Positions 8,949-18,573 of a stretch of DNA of 64,000 nt are shown in pieces (the first letter of the stretch is position 1; the number at the start of each line of letters is the position of its first letter). This DNA comes from Methanolobus vulcani (GTDB taxonomy: Archaea; Halobacteriota; Methanosarcinia; Methanosarcinales; Methanosarcinaceae): positions 186,001 through 250,000 of the forward strand of contig NZ_FNCA01000001.1 of assembly GCF_900100715.1 (NCBI RefSeq). The letters run 5' to 3'. The notes beneath the pieces are model-generated. The model saw nothing but the letters and a program-made list of their open reading frames with translations. It searched no databases and was not told the origin of the DNA. A program made the position numbers and the translations under genes.

Positions 8949-9221
8949 ATGGTAAAAGCTGGAAACGTTATTATCATTGCTGTGGTGCTCTTCAGTCTTA
9001 TCATCTCAGGATGCGCCGATAAAGAAAGTACTACTCAGGAACAAAGTAATCCAAGTGACAGTATTTCTCAAAATGTCAGTGTTGCCGATGAGTTGCTCAG
9101 TTCGGAAATGGTAGGTATAACTGATACAGAAATGCAGGATCTGGAAGCAGACCTTGCCGAACTTGAAGCAATGCTCAATGAGACGAAACTTGAAGAAGAT
9201 ATTGTTATTGAAGATATATGA
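8949..9221 (+). CDS. Small acidic lipoprotein
   Basis: 90 residues. The N-terminus is a lipoprotein signal peptide with lipobox LIISGC near residue 22, so the mature protein should be lipid-anchored outside the membrane. The rest is acidic and largely helical (MQDLEADLAELEAMLNETKLEED). The AGGTGG Shine-Dalgarno precedes the ATG by seven or so bases. It lies 33 bases after the preceding secreted-protein gene and before a strong terminator, so the two are probably co-transcribed and may act together at the cell surface. No family recognised. Confidence 0.68.
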   Translation: MVKAGNVIIIAVVLFSLIISGCADKESTTQEQSNPSDSISQNVSVADELLSSEMVGITDTEMQDLEADLAELEAMLNETKLEEDIVIEDI

Positions 9222-9222
9222 G

Positions 9223-9256
9223 ATGGAACATCGAAATGTTCCACCATTCTTTTTTA
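9223..9256 (+). terminator. Intrinsic terminator after the lipoprotein gene
   Basis: TGGAACAT (9224-9231) and ATGTTCCA (9236-9243) form a perfect 8-bp stem with a CGAA loop. It begins three bases after the stop codon and is followed by a TTCTTTTTT tract. It should end the 7392-9221 transcript. Confidence 0.8.
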
Positions 9257-9641
9257 ATTCATATAGATCAAAGTTTTTGTATAGATACGTGTTTTTTCTT
9301 TTTTGTTACAATAAGAATGGATTTTCTTATTTGTTCATTACATTGAAATGTTGAATTTCTCCTGAAAAGATCCTATTCAAAAAAAGATTGTTGCGCATAT
9401 GTGGGATATATTACTGACAGCAAACAACTGTTATGACTTTGACCAACTGTCTTTTTCTGATGCCTAAAATATTCAAATGTACATATTTAACCATGAAATC
9501 TTTTTATAATAAAACTAATATACACATATTAGCATAAATTAAACACAGGAACTGTTATAAAACCTATCTGTTCAAAATATGCAGAATTAACAACAATTCC
9601 TAGAATTCTATAGAATTTACCACTAACAAGGTGACAATATT
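9257..9641. other. Intergenic region before the chemoreceptor gene
   Basis: No gene is visible. The region is very AT-rich and holds the probable chemoreceptor promoter (TATA-like TTTTTATAAT at 9501-9510) and the inverted repeat at 9515-9532. The rest shows no stable structure. Confidence 0.6.
9501..9532 (+). promoter_or_regulatory. Promoter and perfect inverted repeat upstream of the chemoreceptor gene
   Basis: The TATA-like sequence TTTTTATAAT (9501-9510) is followed directly by CTAATAT-ACAC-ATATTAG (9515-9532), a perfect 7-bp dyad with a four-base spacer. The dyad occupies the space between the TATA box and the predicted transcription start (about 9533), a typical operator position. The palindrome is AT-only apart from its outer bases, so chance is possible. 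Confidence 0.35.
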
Positions 9642-12482
9642 ATGTTTGGTACAAATAAAGTGATTAAAGACATTCCTGATGTACTATCTTCTATAAAAAA
9701 AGGAAACAATGAAGCTAGAATATCTTTGCAAGGAAGTGATGCGGATAGAGCTGCTGCAGAGGAACTTAATGCATTCCTTGACGAAGCTATCCAGTGGAAA
9801 ATTGCGGCAAATGAACAAGAACAAATTAGAAGAGAAATGCAAGAGGTCCTGGCTAAAGCACTTGAAGGAGAGCTTGGTGCACGCATAGGAACTGCAAAAT
9901 CCTGTACTGATGCACAGGATATTACAGGATGTTTTAACAGTCTGATGGATGCTGTTATAGAACCCCTCCTTGCCGCATCCAAATATGTAAAAAGAATATC
10001 AATGGGTGACATTCCACCTCGCATTGAAAGGGAGTATAAAGGCACCTTCAATGAATTCAAGAACAATCTGAATCTCTGCGTGGATGCCATCAATGCTCTG
10101 ATAGAGGATTCTGAGAAACTTGCCCAGGCAGGCATTGAAGGCATTATGGACCTGCGTGCAGATGCCTCCAGACATGAAGGAGACTTCAAAAGAATCATAG
10201 AATCACAGAACACACTTCTGGATTCAATAGAAGAACCTCTTAATGAAGGAACAGATGTACTTCTTAAACTTGCAGTTAATGACTTTGAAACTGAAGCCAT
10301 AGGACAATACAACGGAGTGTTTAAAGATAATATATATGCCGTAAATGAAGTACACAGCAGACTTCTCAACATCCAGCGTACTTTTGAATATATGGTTGCA
10401 GGAGACTTCAGCGACCTTGTAAAATACAGATCTGTTGGTAAACGCTCAGAGAATGACAAGCTTCTCCCTTACACCATTGCAATGATGGAAAATGTAAAGG
10501 GAATGACAGATGAGTTCATTGAGCTTGGGCATGCTGCTGAAAATGGAAATCTTAAATATAGAGCAAATGCCGATAATTTCAGAGGATTGTTCAATGAAGC
10601 CATTACTACTGTTAACCACGCATTTGATTCTGTAATTGATCCGCTGAACATGACAGCAGACTATGTTGAACAGATATCAAAGGGTGAAATACCTGAAAGG
10701 ATCACTGAAGAATACCTGGGTGATTTCAATCACATCAAGGATAACATCAACGAATGTATCGATGGTCTTGGAGGACTTGTAGAGAGCAATGAGATCCTGC
10801 AGTTGATGGTTGATAATGACCACACACGAAAAGTAGAAGGTGATTATCAGGGAATCTATGCTGAAGTTGCTGCCGCCACCAATGGTGTCAGAGAACGCAT
10901 ATTAACTGTAATGGGTGTTAACAAGAAGATAGCTCTTGGAGATCTCAGTGACCTTGAAGGACTCAAACAAGTCGGCAAGCGTTCCGAAAATGATGATCTC
11001 ATTCCGTGTTACATTGCAATGATGAGCAATATTGAAAACCTGGGTCTTGAGTTTGTCAAACTTGGAAATGCAGCAAAGAATGGTGACCTTGAATACCGGT
11101 CTGATTCATCACAGTTCAACGGTGCATATAAAGATGCGATAGATTCTGTGAATGATGCAATAGATGCTCTTGTCACACCAATGAACGAAGCCATACGTTT
11201 AGTTAATGAATACAGCAAAGGTCTTCTTGGTGCAAGGTTTGAGCTGGAGGCAAATGGCGACTTCGAGGATTTTGCCAATGCTCTTAATATATTTGGTGAT
11301 AAGCTTCAGGGACTTATAGAAGAGTCAAGTGAGGTGCTTGCTGCAATTTCAAATAATGATCTATCAAAACCACTGAGTCTTGTTGGTGATGGCGATGTTA
11401 AGAAACTGACAGACGGTATTGAAAACGCCAGAAGATCATTGAACGAAGTTGTATCCCTTGTACACAATAGTTCCATAAATGTAGCTTCTACTGCCGAGGA
11501 GATGTCAGCATCTGTAGAGGAAATAACATCCTCAGCATATCAGATAGAAGATACTGTTTCTGAAATCGCAAAGGGTGCCCAGAGTCAGGCTTCAAAAACA
11601 GAAGAAGTCTCAAGGGCTATGATCGATATGACAATGACAGTTCAGGAAGTGGCATCTAATTCAGGTAAGGCAGCAGAGAGTGCCAAAGGCTCAAACGAAC
11701 TGATGGAGAACCTCAGGACTACAACAAAGGACCTGCTGCACAAAATGGAGAATATAAAACACAGTTCAGGCGAGTCATCCGATGTGATTATGGAATTGGC
11801 AGGAAAATCCAAACAGATAGGAGAAATTGTCAACCTTATTACTAACATTGCTGACCAGACCAACCTGCTTGCTTTGAATGCTGCAATTGAAGCAGCACGT
11901 GCAGGTGAGCATGGAAGAGGATTTGCCGTAGTAGCCGACGAGGTACGCAAACTTGCTGAAGACTCAGGAAACGCAGCAAAGCAGATTGCTACACTCATTA
12001 CTGAAATACAGGAAGGAACCAACAATGCTGTCATTTCAATACAGCAGGGTTCTGAAGAGGTAACAAACGGGGCAGAAGCACTGAACACTGTTGCAATTGA
12101 TATTGAACAGGTAGTTGAGTCCGGTGGAATAATCGCTAATATGGTACAGGATATTGCTGCTGCTGCACAGGAACAATCAGCTTCTATTGAAGAAATAACC
12201 TCATCTATAGAAGAGGTCAGTGCAATATCAGAGGAATCTGCAGCCAGCACACAGGAAGCTTCAGCATCTGTCCAGGAACAGAACTCTACTATGCAGGAAC
12301 TTGCAAGATCTGCAGATGAGCTTTCATGCCTCTCCCACGACATGAAATCAGTAGTTGACAAATTCATCCTTGATGTTAATTTGCGTGTCAGCGGTGCAAG
12401 TGCTGCAAGCATTGCCTGTGCAAGTGACAATAGAGATGATGATGCGATTGTAGACCGTGATGAGAAGCCAGCGCTGGTCTGA
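9642..12482 (+). CDS. Soluble poly-HAMP methyl-accepting chemotaxis protein
   Basis: 946 residues without any membrane helix, so a cytoplasmic receptor. The first 540 residues are a chain of HAMP-like and helical linker modules. A block with consensus LSDL[13 protein letters not shown] and IAMM occurs twice, near residues 249 and 423, each followed by an EF-x-x-LG-x-AA-x-NG-x-L-x-YR segment. HAMP-like pieces such as [16 protein letters not shown] and [16 protein letters not shown] alternate with them. From about residue 600 the MCP signalling domain appears; its hairpin tip around 725-775 contains the canonical [20 protein letters not shown] and [16 protein letters not shown] stretches. It should control a CheA kinase. 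No chemotaxis gene adjoins it. The start has GGTGA seven or so bases upstream. Confidence 0.9.
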   Translation: MFGTNKVIKDIPDVLSSIKKGNNEARISLQGSDADRAAAEELNAFLDEAIQWKIAANEQEQIRREMQEVLAKALEGELGARIGTAKSCTDAQDITGCFNSLMDAVIEPLLAASKYVKRISMGDIPPRIEREYKGTFNEFKNNLNLCVDAINALIEDSEKLAQAGIEGIMDLRADASRHEGDFKRIIESQNTLLDSIEEPLNEGTDVLLKLAVNDFETEAIGQYNGVFKDNIYAVNEVHSRLLNIQRTFEYMVAGDFSDLVKYRSVGKRSENDKLLPYTIAMMENVKGMTDEFIELGHAAENGNLKYRANADNFRGLFNEAITTVNHAFDSVIDPLNMTADYVEQISKGEIPERITEEYLGDFNHIKDNINECIDGLGGLVESNEILQLMVDNDHTRKVEGDYQGIYAEVAAATNGVRERILTVMGVNKKIALGDLSDLEGLKQVGKRSENDDLIPCYIAMMSNIENLGLEFVKLGNAAKNGDLEYRSDSSQFNGAYKDAIDSVNDAIDALVTPMNEAIRLVNEYSKGLLGARFELEANGDFEDFANALNIFGDKLQGLIEESSEVLAAISNNDLSKPLSLVGDGDVKKLTDGIENARRSLNEVVSLVHNSSINVASTAEEMSASVEEITSSAYQIEDTVSEIAKGAQSQASKTEEVSRAMIDMTMTVQEVASNSGKAAESAKGSNELMENLRTTTKDLLHKMENIKHSSGESSDVIMELAGKSKQIGEIVNLITNIADQTNLLALNAAIEAARAGEHGRGFAVVADEVRKLAEDSGNAAKQIATLITEIQEGTNNAVISIQQGSEEVTNGAEALNTVAIDIEQVVESGGIIANMVQDIAAAAQEQSASIEEITSSIEEVSAISEESAASTQEASASVQEQNSTMQELARSADELSCLSHDMKSVVDKFILDVNLRVSGASAASIACASDNRDDDAIVDRDEKPALV

Positions 12483-12495
12483 AATTTCATGGATA

Positions 12496-12536
12496 TTTGC
12501 CGGAAACGGCAAATTTCAATTTCATTTTCTTTTTCT
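12496..12536 (+). terminator. Intrinsic terminator after the chemoreceptor gene
   Basis: ATTTGCCG (12496-12503) and CGGCAAAT (12508-12515) form a perfect 8-bp stem closed by a GAAA tetraloop. A pyrimidine tract rich in T follows to about 12536. Confidence 0.78.
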
Positions 12537-12699
12537 TAAAATCTGATCAAATCTAACAAAGAAGTCTTTTGATTCTGTTTTATTGCTTTTTACATGATTA
12601 ATTCATAGGAAAAAGACTCCGGATGTTGAGTTACTTTTTTATAGAAGAACAAACAACAATTTTGCACTTAGAAATGACATCATATCTAAGAGGAAGATT

Positions 12700-13557
12700 A
12701 TGGGAAATATGCTAAAAACCACTTTATTACTGGCATCTCTTACCGGTTTACTGGTTATTGTAGGTCAGTTGCTCGGTGGAACGTCAGGAATGATTATCGC
12801 ATTCATATTTGCAATCATTTTGAACTTTGGAAGCTACTGGTACAGTGATAAGATTGTCCTGAAAATGTATCGTGCTCAGGAAGTCACTTCAGTCGAAGCT
12901 CCACAATTATATGGAATTGTACAAAAACTTGCCATGCGTGCAAATCTGCCAATGCCAAAGGTCTATATTGTAAATACTGCAATGCCAAATGCATTCGCAA
13001 CAGGCAGAGACCCTCAGCATGCAGCAGTAGCTGCAACCACAGGAATACTTGACCTGTTAAACGCAGAGGAACTTGAAGGAGTTCTGGCACACGAACTTTC
13101 ACACGTAAAACACAGAGACACACTCATTAGTGCCATTGCAGCAACCATTGCCGGTGTCATTACAATGATAGCAACCTGGGTCAAGTGGGCGGCAATATTT
13201 GGCGGTTTTGGTGGTAGGGACAGCGAAGGCGGTGGAAATATAATTGGATTCCTTGCGCTTGCTATCGTAGCACCAATTGCAGCAACGATCATCCAGCTTG
13301 CAATCTCAAGATCAAGGGAATTCGCAGCCGATGAAGAAGGAGCACGTATTTCACAGAAACCATGGGCTCTTGCCAGTGCCCTTGAGAAACTGGAATATGG
13401 AAGCAACAACTACCGTCCAAGAAGAGGCGATGTGCAAGCATCTGAGACCACTGCACACATGTTCATCGTAAACCCTCTGAAAGGTCACTCTCTGATGAAC
13501 CTGTTCAGGACACATCCTGCTACAGAAGAACGTATCAGGCGTCTGCGTGCAATGTAA
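12700..13557 (+). CDS. htpX: HtpX-like M48 membrane zinc metalloprotease
   Basis: 285 residues. Two N-terminal membrane helices are followed by the zinc site [10 protein letters not shown] near residue 131, in which the two His bind zinc and the Glu is catalytic. A second pair of hydrophobic segments follows, then [13 protein letters not shown] near residue 205, whose Glu is the third zinc ligand. The C-terminal stretch [11 protein letters not shown] is typical of HtpX. The enzyme degrades damaged or misassembled membrane proteins at the cytoplasmic side of the membrane. The ATG has AGAGGAAG upstream. It is monocistronic and convergent with the DUF488 gene. Confidence 0.94.
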   Translation: MGNMLKTTLLLASLTGLLVIVGQLLGGTSGMIIAFIFAIILNFGSYWYSDKIVLKMYRAQEVTSVEAPQLYGIVQKLAMRANLPMPKVYIVNTAMPNAFATGRDPQHAAVAATTGILDLLNAEELEGVLAHELSHVKHRDTLISAIAATIAGVITMIATWVKWAAIFGGFGGRDSEGGGNIIGFLALAIVAPIAATIIQLAISRSREFAADEEGARISQKPWALASALEKLEYGSNNYRPRRGDVQASETTAHMFIVNPLKGHSLMNLFRTHPATEERIRRLRAM

Positions 13558-13582
13558 GATCAAAGTCAAAATAAGTCAAATA

Positions 13583-14017
13583 TCAGAAATTAAAGAGGCT
13601 TGTCTGCCCCTGTTCAACAAGGTGGATAACCTCTATACCTTTTTCTTCAAGTTTGTTTGAAAGATAATGTCTGTGACAACCTTTCGGACTTTTTTCAGCA
13701 CACATCAAAACTATCCTGCCGTTCTCAGAGTCCACCTTGCTGATAAGCGATATCAGTTTCTTCAGGCTACTCTGGAATGACTCCGTATCCATATACTCCA
13801 CATAAGTAGAATCACGCATTCCTCCGACACCTTCACAATGGTAATAAAGAATACTGTTCTTTGGAAGGATATCTTCCAGTGATTCCCTGTCATATTCCTT
13901 GAAAGTTGATTGCGGATACCTTCTTATATCAACCAGATGCGTGATCTTATTCTTTGCCAGCATGAAGATAAACTCATCAAGCTGCCGATTTCCGTATCCT
14001 ATGGTATAGCACTTCAT
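13583..14017 (-). CDS. DUF488 family protein
   Basis: About 144 residues. The start MKCYTIGYGNRQLDEF matches the typical DUF488 opening (TIGxxxxxxxxF). LVDIRRYPQS follows, and the C-terminal half carries VLMCAEKSPKGCHRHYLSN, the conserved C-x-E-x(5)-CHR block of the family. The function of DUF488 is not established; the conserved Cys and His/Arg suggest a ligand or metal site. I chose the ATG at 14015-14017 with GGTG upstream. In-frame TTG and ATG codons 12-15 bases upstream are alternatives. The gene converges on htpX. Confidence 0.85.
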   Translation of the reverse strand: MKCYTIGYGNRQLDEFIFMLAKNKITHLVDIRRYPQSTFKEYDRESLEDILPKNSILYYHCEGVGGMRDSTYVEYMDTESFQSSLKKLISLISKVDSENGRIVLMCAEKSPKGCHRHYLSNKLEEKGIEVIHLVEQGQTSLFNF

Positions 14018-14351
14018 TCTTCGCACCATCAAGTGTAATAGACAATCATATGTTGATATCTAAATGTTCATCCTGAGATTTTGCGGCATATGATAAAAAG
14101 AAAGCGGAAGAGATGACAATATTAAGAGGGGCTTTACTGACATAAAGAAAGTATTTAACAAAAAAGTGTCCACTTATTCATTCAGTGATATTACATCGAT
14201 AAGAATATCATTGAGAAAGGCATTTTGTCAAAAGTAACTAGAGATTGTTCATATTTGCATAAAGCTATTGAAATTAATTCATATCTGAATACAGGGAATG
14301 AGATTTTAAGATATTAACTATTACATTTTATAGAGGCCGAGAGAGGATAAA
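14018..14351. other. Divergent intergenic region between DUF488 and aroA
   Basis: About 330 bases without a supported gene. It must hold the divergent promoters of both neighbours. I see several AT-rich patches (for example TTTTAAGATATTA near 14303) but no unambiguous promoter, dyad or tRNA. Confidence 0.5.
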
Positions 14352-15629
14352 ATGAAAGTATCTGTCAGCACTTCAAAAGTAAATGGTGAGGTTTTCGCAC
14401 CACCATCAAAAAGCTATACTCATCGTGCAATCACAATTGCCGCACTGTCCGATGACTGTGTGATCCACCGCCCCCTCATGTCAGCCGATACACTTGCAAG
14501 TATTCGTGCAGCAGAAGCATTGGGAGCAAGTATTGAGAAATATGAAGATAGAATTCATGTTAAAGGAGTGAATGGTAAACCTCACGTACCAAACAACATA
14601 ATAGATGTTGCAAACTCCGGAACAACACTGCGTTTTATGACAGCGGTATCAGCACTTACAAATGGTGTGACCGTACTTACAGGAGACAGTTCCATCAGAA
14701 ACAGGCCAAACCAGCCTCTCCTTGATGTCCTGAATAAACTTGGTGTGGAAGCATATTCTACCAGAGGAAATGGCTGTGCACCTATTGTAGTTCGTGGAGG
14801 GCTGAAAGGTGCCATTACAACAATTGACGGATCCATCAGTTCACAGTTCATATCAGCACTTCTTATTGCATGCCCATTGACCACTCAGAGCACAACACTT
14901 TCCATTAAAGGTGAGATGAAGTCAAGACCTTATGTTGACGTTACAATGGAATTGATAGAACAGGCAGGTGCAGAGATCCTTGTAGAAGAAGGGAACACCA
15001 TCAAGTTCATCATCCCTGCAAATCAGAAGTACAACCTGAAAGAGTACACTGTCCCCGGAGACTTTTCTTCAGCTTCATACCTGCTTGCAGCTGCTGCCAT
15101 AACCGGATCAACTGTTACTGTGAAGAACCTGTTCCCATCAAAACAGGGAGATATAGAGATCATTGATGTCCTTGAACGTATGGGTGCAAAGATATCATGG
15201 GACAAAGAGAATGGAATAGCTCAGATCACAGGCAATGGCCTTAAGGCAACGATCTTCGATGCCGGTGCGACACCTGATCTTGTGCCAACTATTGCTGTTC
15301 TGGCGGCATGTGCCGAAGGAACTACTGTGATAGAGAATGCAGAGCACGTCCGTTACAAGGAAACTGACAGGCTTCATGCAATGGCACTCGAACTTACCAA
15401 GATGGGGATTGCTGTTAAAGAAGAGCCTGATCAGCTTATCATCACAGGTGGTAAACTGAGAGGGGCTGAGCTTCACGGATGGCACGACCACAGGATAATA
15501 ATGGCACTGACCATTGCAGGAATGGTTGCCGGAGACACTGTGATCGATACTGCTGAGGCCGTGGACATTTCATTCCCAAATTTCTTTGATACAATGAAAG
15601 AATTGGGTGCAGAAGTAGAACTTATCTAA
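14352..15629 (+). CDS. aroA: 3-phosphoshikimate 1-carboxyvinyltransferase (EPSP synthase)
   Basis: 425 residues, full length. The enzyme transfers enolpyruvate from PEP to shikimate-3-phosphate in the pathway to chorismate and aromatic amino acids. Visible signatures are the N-terminal PPSKSYTHRA block binding shikimate phosphate, the NSGTTLRFMTA motif near residue 90 and the GDSSIRNRPNQPL loop. Further on are ISSQFISALLIA near residue 160, the DATPD-like AGATPDLVP block near residue 305 and the KETDRLHAMA motif near residue 337. The GAGAGAGG Shine-Dalgarno sequence fits the ATG. It stands alone, flanked by a terminator, so the other shikimate genes are elsewhere. Confidence 0.97.
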   Translation: MKVSVSTSKVNGEVFAPPSKSYTHRAITIAALSDDCVIHRPLMSADTLASIRAAEALGASIEKYEDRIHVKGVNGKPHVPNNIIDVANSGTTLRFMTAVSALTNGVTVLTGDSSIRNRPNQPLLDVLNKLGVEAYSTRGNGCAPIVVRGGLKGAITTIDGSISSQFISALLIACPLTTQSTTLSIKGEMKSRPYVDVTMELIEQAGAEILVEEGNTIKFIIPANQKYNLKEYTVPGDFSSASYLLAAAAITGSTVTVKNLFPSKQGDIEIIDVLERMGAKISWDKENGIAQITGNGLKATIFDAGATPDLVPTIAVLAACAEGTTVIENAEHVRYKETDRLHAMALELTKMGIAVKEEPDQLIITGGKLRGAELHGWHDHRIIMALTIAGMVAGDTVIDTAEAVDISFPNFFDTMKELGAEVELI

Positions 15630-15657
15630 AGTATCAGATTTTATTTACAAAAACAGC

Positions 15658-15699
15658 ATCAACATGAGTTTTGTTTCATGTTGATCTGAACACTTTTTT
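15658..15699 (+). terminator. Intrinsic terminator after aroA
   Basis: ATCAACATGA (15658-15667) and TCATGTTGAT (15676-15685) form a perfect 10-bp stem with an eight-base loop. A TTTTTT tract follows at 15694-15699. Confidence 0.8.
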
Positions 15700-15761
15700 A
15701 ATTTATATTTTTGTAATCTGTTACTGAGCGCAAATTAGGTTTTAGGCTTTGGAATTTGTGC

Positions 15762-16352
15762 TTAAAAATGTGACATGGTATATTTTCCGTCATCAAGCAC
15801 CAGCTCAAAATCAAAAGTACATGATATTGGACCTTCGATCACAAGCCCTGTTGAAAGTTTATTTTCATCCGGCACCCATAGACCGGTGGAGTTATCCAGC
15901 CTACCTTTCTGGAAAACAATGGTTTCACCATCAAGGTGGTAAAGGTTCCTTGCACCGTTTTCATACTGACAGATAATGGTATTGTTCTCAACGATCCATA
16001 AACTATCACTGAGATTACCATTTGTATCTGAATCCGGGTCTACGCCAAATGCCAGAAATCTTACATCTGGCAATGATAGTTCAATACTACACATCGAACC
16101 CTCCGGCGAGGTCATATCCTGAATGTTCCTGGCGTATCCGTCCTGTATAGCCTCGAGCTCCAAAGCAGCAGAATTTATCTGCTTGCTGTCCTTAGCCCCA
16201 GAGTAAACTGGTGCCATATTGTTCCATGAGAAAGCCATAAGGAAAATAATAGCCCCTGTTATGGCAAGATAAAATACCAATTTTAAAGGAACAGTATCGA
16301 TACCTCTGGTATCCCTGAAAAAAGAACTGTTTTCAACCCCCACGTTTTTCAC
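15762..16352 (-). CDS. Membrane-anchored pilin-like / pseudopilin-type protein
   Basis: 196 residues. A short charged N-terminus ends in DTRGIDTV and leads into one hydrophobic segment (LVFYLAITGAIIFLMAF, residues about 24-42). The remaining 150 residues are extracellular in character, with beta-strand patterns and two or three Cys. The short basic leader, the RG just before the hydrophobic helix and the small globular C-terminal domain resemble archaeal type IV pilin-like proteins, but a Lys in the helix start makes this uncertain. No pilus assembly gene is nearby. It is convergent with aroA and precedes nothing obviously related. Confidence 0.6.
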   Translation of the reverse strand: MKNVGVENSSFFRDTRGIDTVPLKLVFYLAITGAIIFLMAFSWNNMAPVYSGAKDSKQINSAALELEAIQDGYARNIQDMTSPEGSMCSIELSLPDVRFLAFGVDPDSDTNGNLSDSLWIVENNTIICQYENGARNLYHLDGETIVFQKGRLDNSTGLWVPDENKLSTGLVIEGPISCTFDFELVLDDGKYTMSHF

Positions 16353-16399
16353 ATCCCTGTATCAAATCAATACAATGCCAATACAATATAATTCAAAAA

Positions 16400-16954
16400 T
16401 TAGCCTTGTGAATCCAGCCACTCTACAAACTTATCAACAGCGCGCCTGCGGTGTGAAACCTTGTTCTTGAATTCATCACCAAGCTCTCCAAAGGTCTTCC
16501 CATTGTAATCGAATATAGGGTCATATCCGAAACCACCGGTACCGAGTTCTTCAAAGGCAATCTTACCCTCAACAGTTCCTGTAAAGGTCAGCGGTTCGGC
16601 TCCTGGTTCACAGTATCCTATAACTGACTTGAACACTGCAGACCTTTCGGTTTCACCTTCCATTATCTTAAGAACCCTCGGATTACCAAGGTTCTTTTCC
16701 ACAAAAGCAGAATATGGCCCTGGAAAACCATTGAGCACATTAATGAAGAGTCCTGAGTCGTCCACCATTACAGGAAGTCCAAGTTTGTCAGATGCCCATT
16801 TAGCACCATAGGCTGCAATAGGTTCAAGGTCATCTTCCTGAAGTTCAGGATATCCATCTGTATTCTGTATAACCTCAAATCCCCTGGCAGCAAGTATATC
16901 CTTGACCTCTCTGAACTTTCCATTATTACCTGTTACAAAAACGATCTTACGCAT
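16400..16954 (-). CDS. rdgB: XTP/dITP diphosphatase (RdgB/HAM1 family)
   Basis: 184 residues. The family opening FVTGNNGKFREVKDIL is followed by VMVDDSGLFINVLNGFPGPYSA near residue 65, which carries the catalytic Asp residues, and the GYDPIF block near residue 140 (GGFGYDPIF). SHRRRAVDKF closes the protein. It hydrolyses non-canonical purine nucleoside triphosphates (ITP, XTP, dITP) to monophosphates, cleansing the nucleotide pool. Its start overlaps the end of bud32 by eight bases, so kae1, bud32 and rdgB form one tightly packed unit; this neighbourhood is common in archaea. Confidence 0.95.
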   Translation of the reverse strand: MRKIVFVTGNNGKFREVKDILAARGFEVIQNTDGYPELQEDDLEPIAAYGAKWASDKLGLPVMVDDSGLFINVLNGFPGPYSAFVEKNLGNPRVLKIMEGETERSAVFKSVIGYCEPGAEPLTFTGTVEGKIAFEELGTGGFGYDPIFDYNGKTFGELGDEFKNKVSHRRRAVDKFVEWLDSQG

Positions 16955-17519
16955 ATCTTCCCCTCTTCTCTATCTCTTTTACTCTTTCAAGCACTTCATC
17001 AGCCTGCGCGAATTCTTTCCTGTATCCACGGCAGAATGCAGCTATCAGTCTTTCATGGTCCCTGTGTGTACTTTCAAATGTCCTGAAAAGGACATGTACA
17101 TCTACACCGCGTGCTTCGACACTGCTCTCAAAAAATGATAGACCGAAGTCTATCATGTAAATTTTATCGTTGGAAAGTATGAGATTGGATGTTGTAAGGT
17201 CACCATGAATAATTCCGGCTGCATGTAATTCCGCAACAAGGATACCTATCTGCTCACTGAGATCATCATCAATGACATGTTTCAGTGCAATTCCATCGAT
17301 GTACTGCATCTTTATTGTAGAATTCTCAATATCATAAATTATAGGAGTTGGAACACCGGCTCTTCTTGCTTCGGATATAAGCCTTGCTTCGGCTTTTGTC
17401 CTTTCCTTCCTGATACGCTCATCAAGTTCTTTCAAGCGATAACTCTTCGGAACCCTTTCCTTGATAAGCACACCGTCCTCAACCCTGACGACAGCCTCGG
17501 CACCATTTGTAAGGTTCAT
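16947..17519 (-). CDS. bud32: Bud32-type protein kinase of the KEOPS complex (stand-alone)
   Basis: 190 residues. It has the small piD261/Bud32 kinase fold: a Lys in the beta-strand GVLIKERVPKSYR, an Arg/Lys-rich stretch LDERIRKERTKAEA, then the catalytic loop IIHGDLTTSNLIL near residue 105 and the metal-binding DFG (MIDFGLSFF). The ATPase/kinase stimulates Kae1 in the synthesis of tRNA t6A37. In several Methanosarcinales it is fused to the C-terminus of Kae1. Here the two are separate: the kae1 stop and this ATG overlap as ATGA. The N-terminal GAEAVVRVEDG stretch corresponds to the junction seen in fused proteins. Confidence 0.94.
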   Translation of the reverse strand: MNLTNGAEAVVRVEDGVLIKERVPKSYRLKELDERIRKERTKAEARLISEARRAGVPTPIIYDIENSTIKMQYIDGIALKHVIDDDLSEQIGILVAELHAAGIIHGDLTTSNLILSNDKIYMIDFGLSFFESSVEARGVDVHVLFRTFESTHRDHERLIAAFCRGYRKEFAQADEVLERVKEIEKRGRYA

Positions 17520-18535
17520 GACTGCCTCACTTCCTCAAAGTCTCTAGGAATCCATGTTACATCAACATCATCCGGCCTGAAATTCGGGTTCACATGCGAG
17601 TTCTCAACGTCGATCACATTGCCTGAATCATACATCAGGAGTCCAAGATAAGCTATCATGGCACCATTGTCACCCATGAATCTCTTTTCAGGAACATAGA
17701 AATTAGCACCGCGCTCGTTACACATGATATCAAGCATTTCCCGAAGTCTCATGTTAGCACCGACACCACCTGCAAGAAGCACTTCATTCTTTCCCGTATG
17801 AGCAAGTGCACGTTCGGTAACCTCAACCACCATTGCAAAAGCAGTCTCCTGAAATGAATAACACACATCTTCCATAGAATTATCTTTGAGTGCTGCTGTT
17901 GCTGCGGTTGAAAGCCCTGAGAACGAAAGGTCCATTCCCTTTACAACATAGGGAAGTGGAATGTAATTGGAAGCATTTCTGGCGAACTGCTCTATCTGCG
18001 GTCCTCCCGGATGTCCAAGACCTGCACTGCGTGCAAACTTATCAAAGGCATTTCCAAGTCCTATATCAAGTGTCTCGCCAAAAACCCTGTATCGTCCCAT
18101 TCTGTAAGCCAGCACCTGTGAATTTGCACCACTGACATACAGTGTGACCGGATCAGTTGCCGGAGTTTTCCAGCGGCCAACCTCAACATGGGCAAGGCAA
18201 TGATTTACACCAACAAGAGGAACATCAAGACTTATTGCAAGCATTCTGGCAGCAGTAGCCACTGTACGCAGACAGGCTCCAAGTCCCGGACCCTGCGAGA
18301 ATGAGATTGCATCGATATCAGATGCATCGACTCCTTTCTGCTTTGCTTCCTCAAGTACTCCTTTTACCACATAGGAAGCATACTTTGCGTGGTGCTGGGC
18401 AGCTTCCCTTGGGTGTATCCCGCCGGTTGGAGGCCTGTACATGTCGGAAACCTCCGCAATTACATCTTTCTCATTAACGATGGCAGCACTGAGATTCCAC
18501 GCAGTACCCTCAATGCCAAGCACTGTTCCTTTCAA
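17516..18535 (-). CDS. kae1: Kae1, tRNA N6-threonylcarbamoyladenosine synthesis catalytic subunit
   Basis: 339 residues, the size of a Kae1 without fused kinase. It transfers the threonylcarbamoyl group to A37 of ANN-decoding tRNAs as part of KEOPS. ASKHA-fold signatures are present: LGIEGTAWNLSAA at the start, GGIHPREAAQHHA with the metal-ligand His residues near 40-46, then VNHCLAHVE near residue 111 with the other metal His. VTLYVSGANSQV is the nucleotide-binding stretch, and the C-terminal part has LAGGVGANMRLREML and FMGDNGAMIAY. It ends in the ATGA overlap with bud32. Transcription would continue into bud32 and rdgB. Confidence 0.96.
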   Translation of the reverse strand: MKGTVLGIEGTAWNLSAAIVNEKDVIAEVSDMYRPPTGGIHPREAAQHHAKYASYVVKGVLEEAKQKGVDASDIDAISFSQGPGLGACLRTVATAARMLAISLDVPLVGVNHCLAHVEVGRWKTPATDPVTLYVSGANSQVLAYRMGRYRVFGETLDIGLGNAFDKFARSAGLGHPGGPQIEQFARNASNYIPLPYVVKGMDLSFSGLSTAATAALKDNSMEDVCYSFQETAFAMVVEVTERALAHTGKNEVLLAGGVGANMRLREMLDIMCNERGANFYVPEKRFMGDNGAMIAYLGLLMYDSGNVIDVENSHVNPNFRPDDVDVTWIPRDFEEVRQS

Positions 18536-18573
18536 CTTGATATCTCCGGCGCTAAATGGGATGGAGTTGAATA

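Noticed and set aside
9623-10459. Long antisense open frame opposite the chemoreceptor gene
   Set aside because: It has low-complexity Ser/Leu-rich composition, no Shine-Dalgarno sequence and no family resemblance. It is the complement of a real gene with strong motifs. The same holds for 11642-12490 and 8180-8674.
14018-14351. tRNA or small RNA gene in the gap before aroA
   Set aside because: I could not find a cloverleaf, a GTTC box or any stable long hairpin; the sequence is AT-rich without structure.
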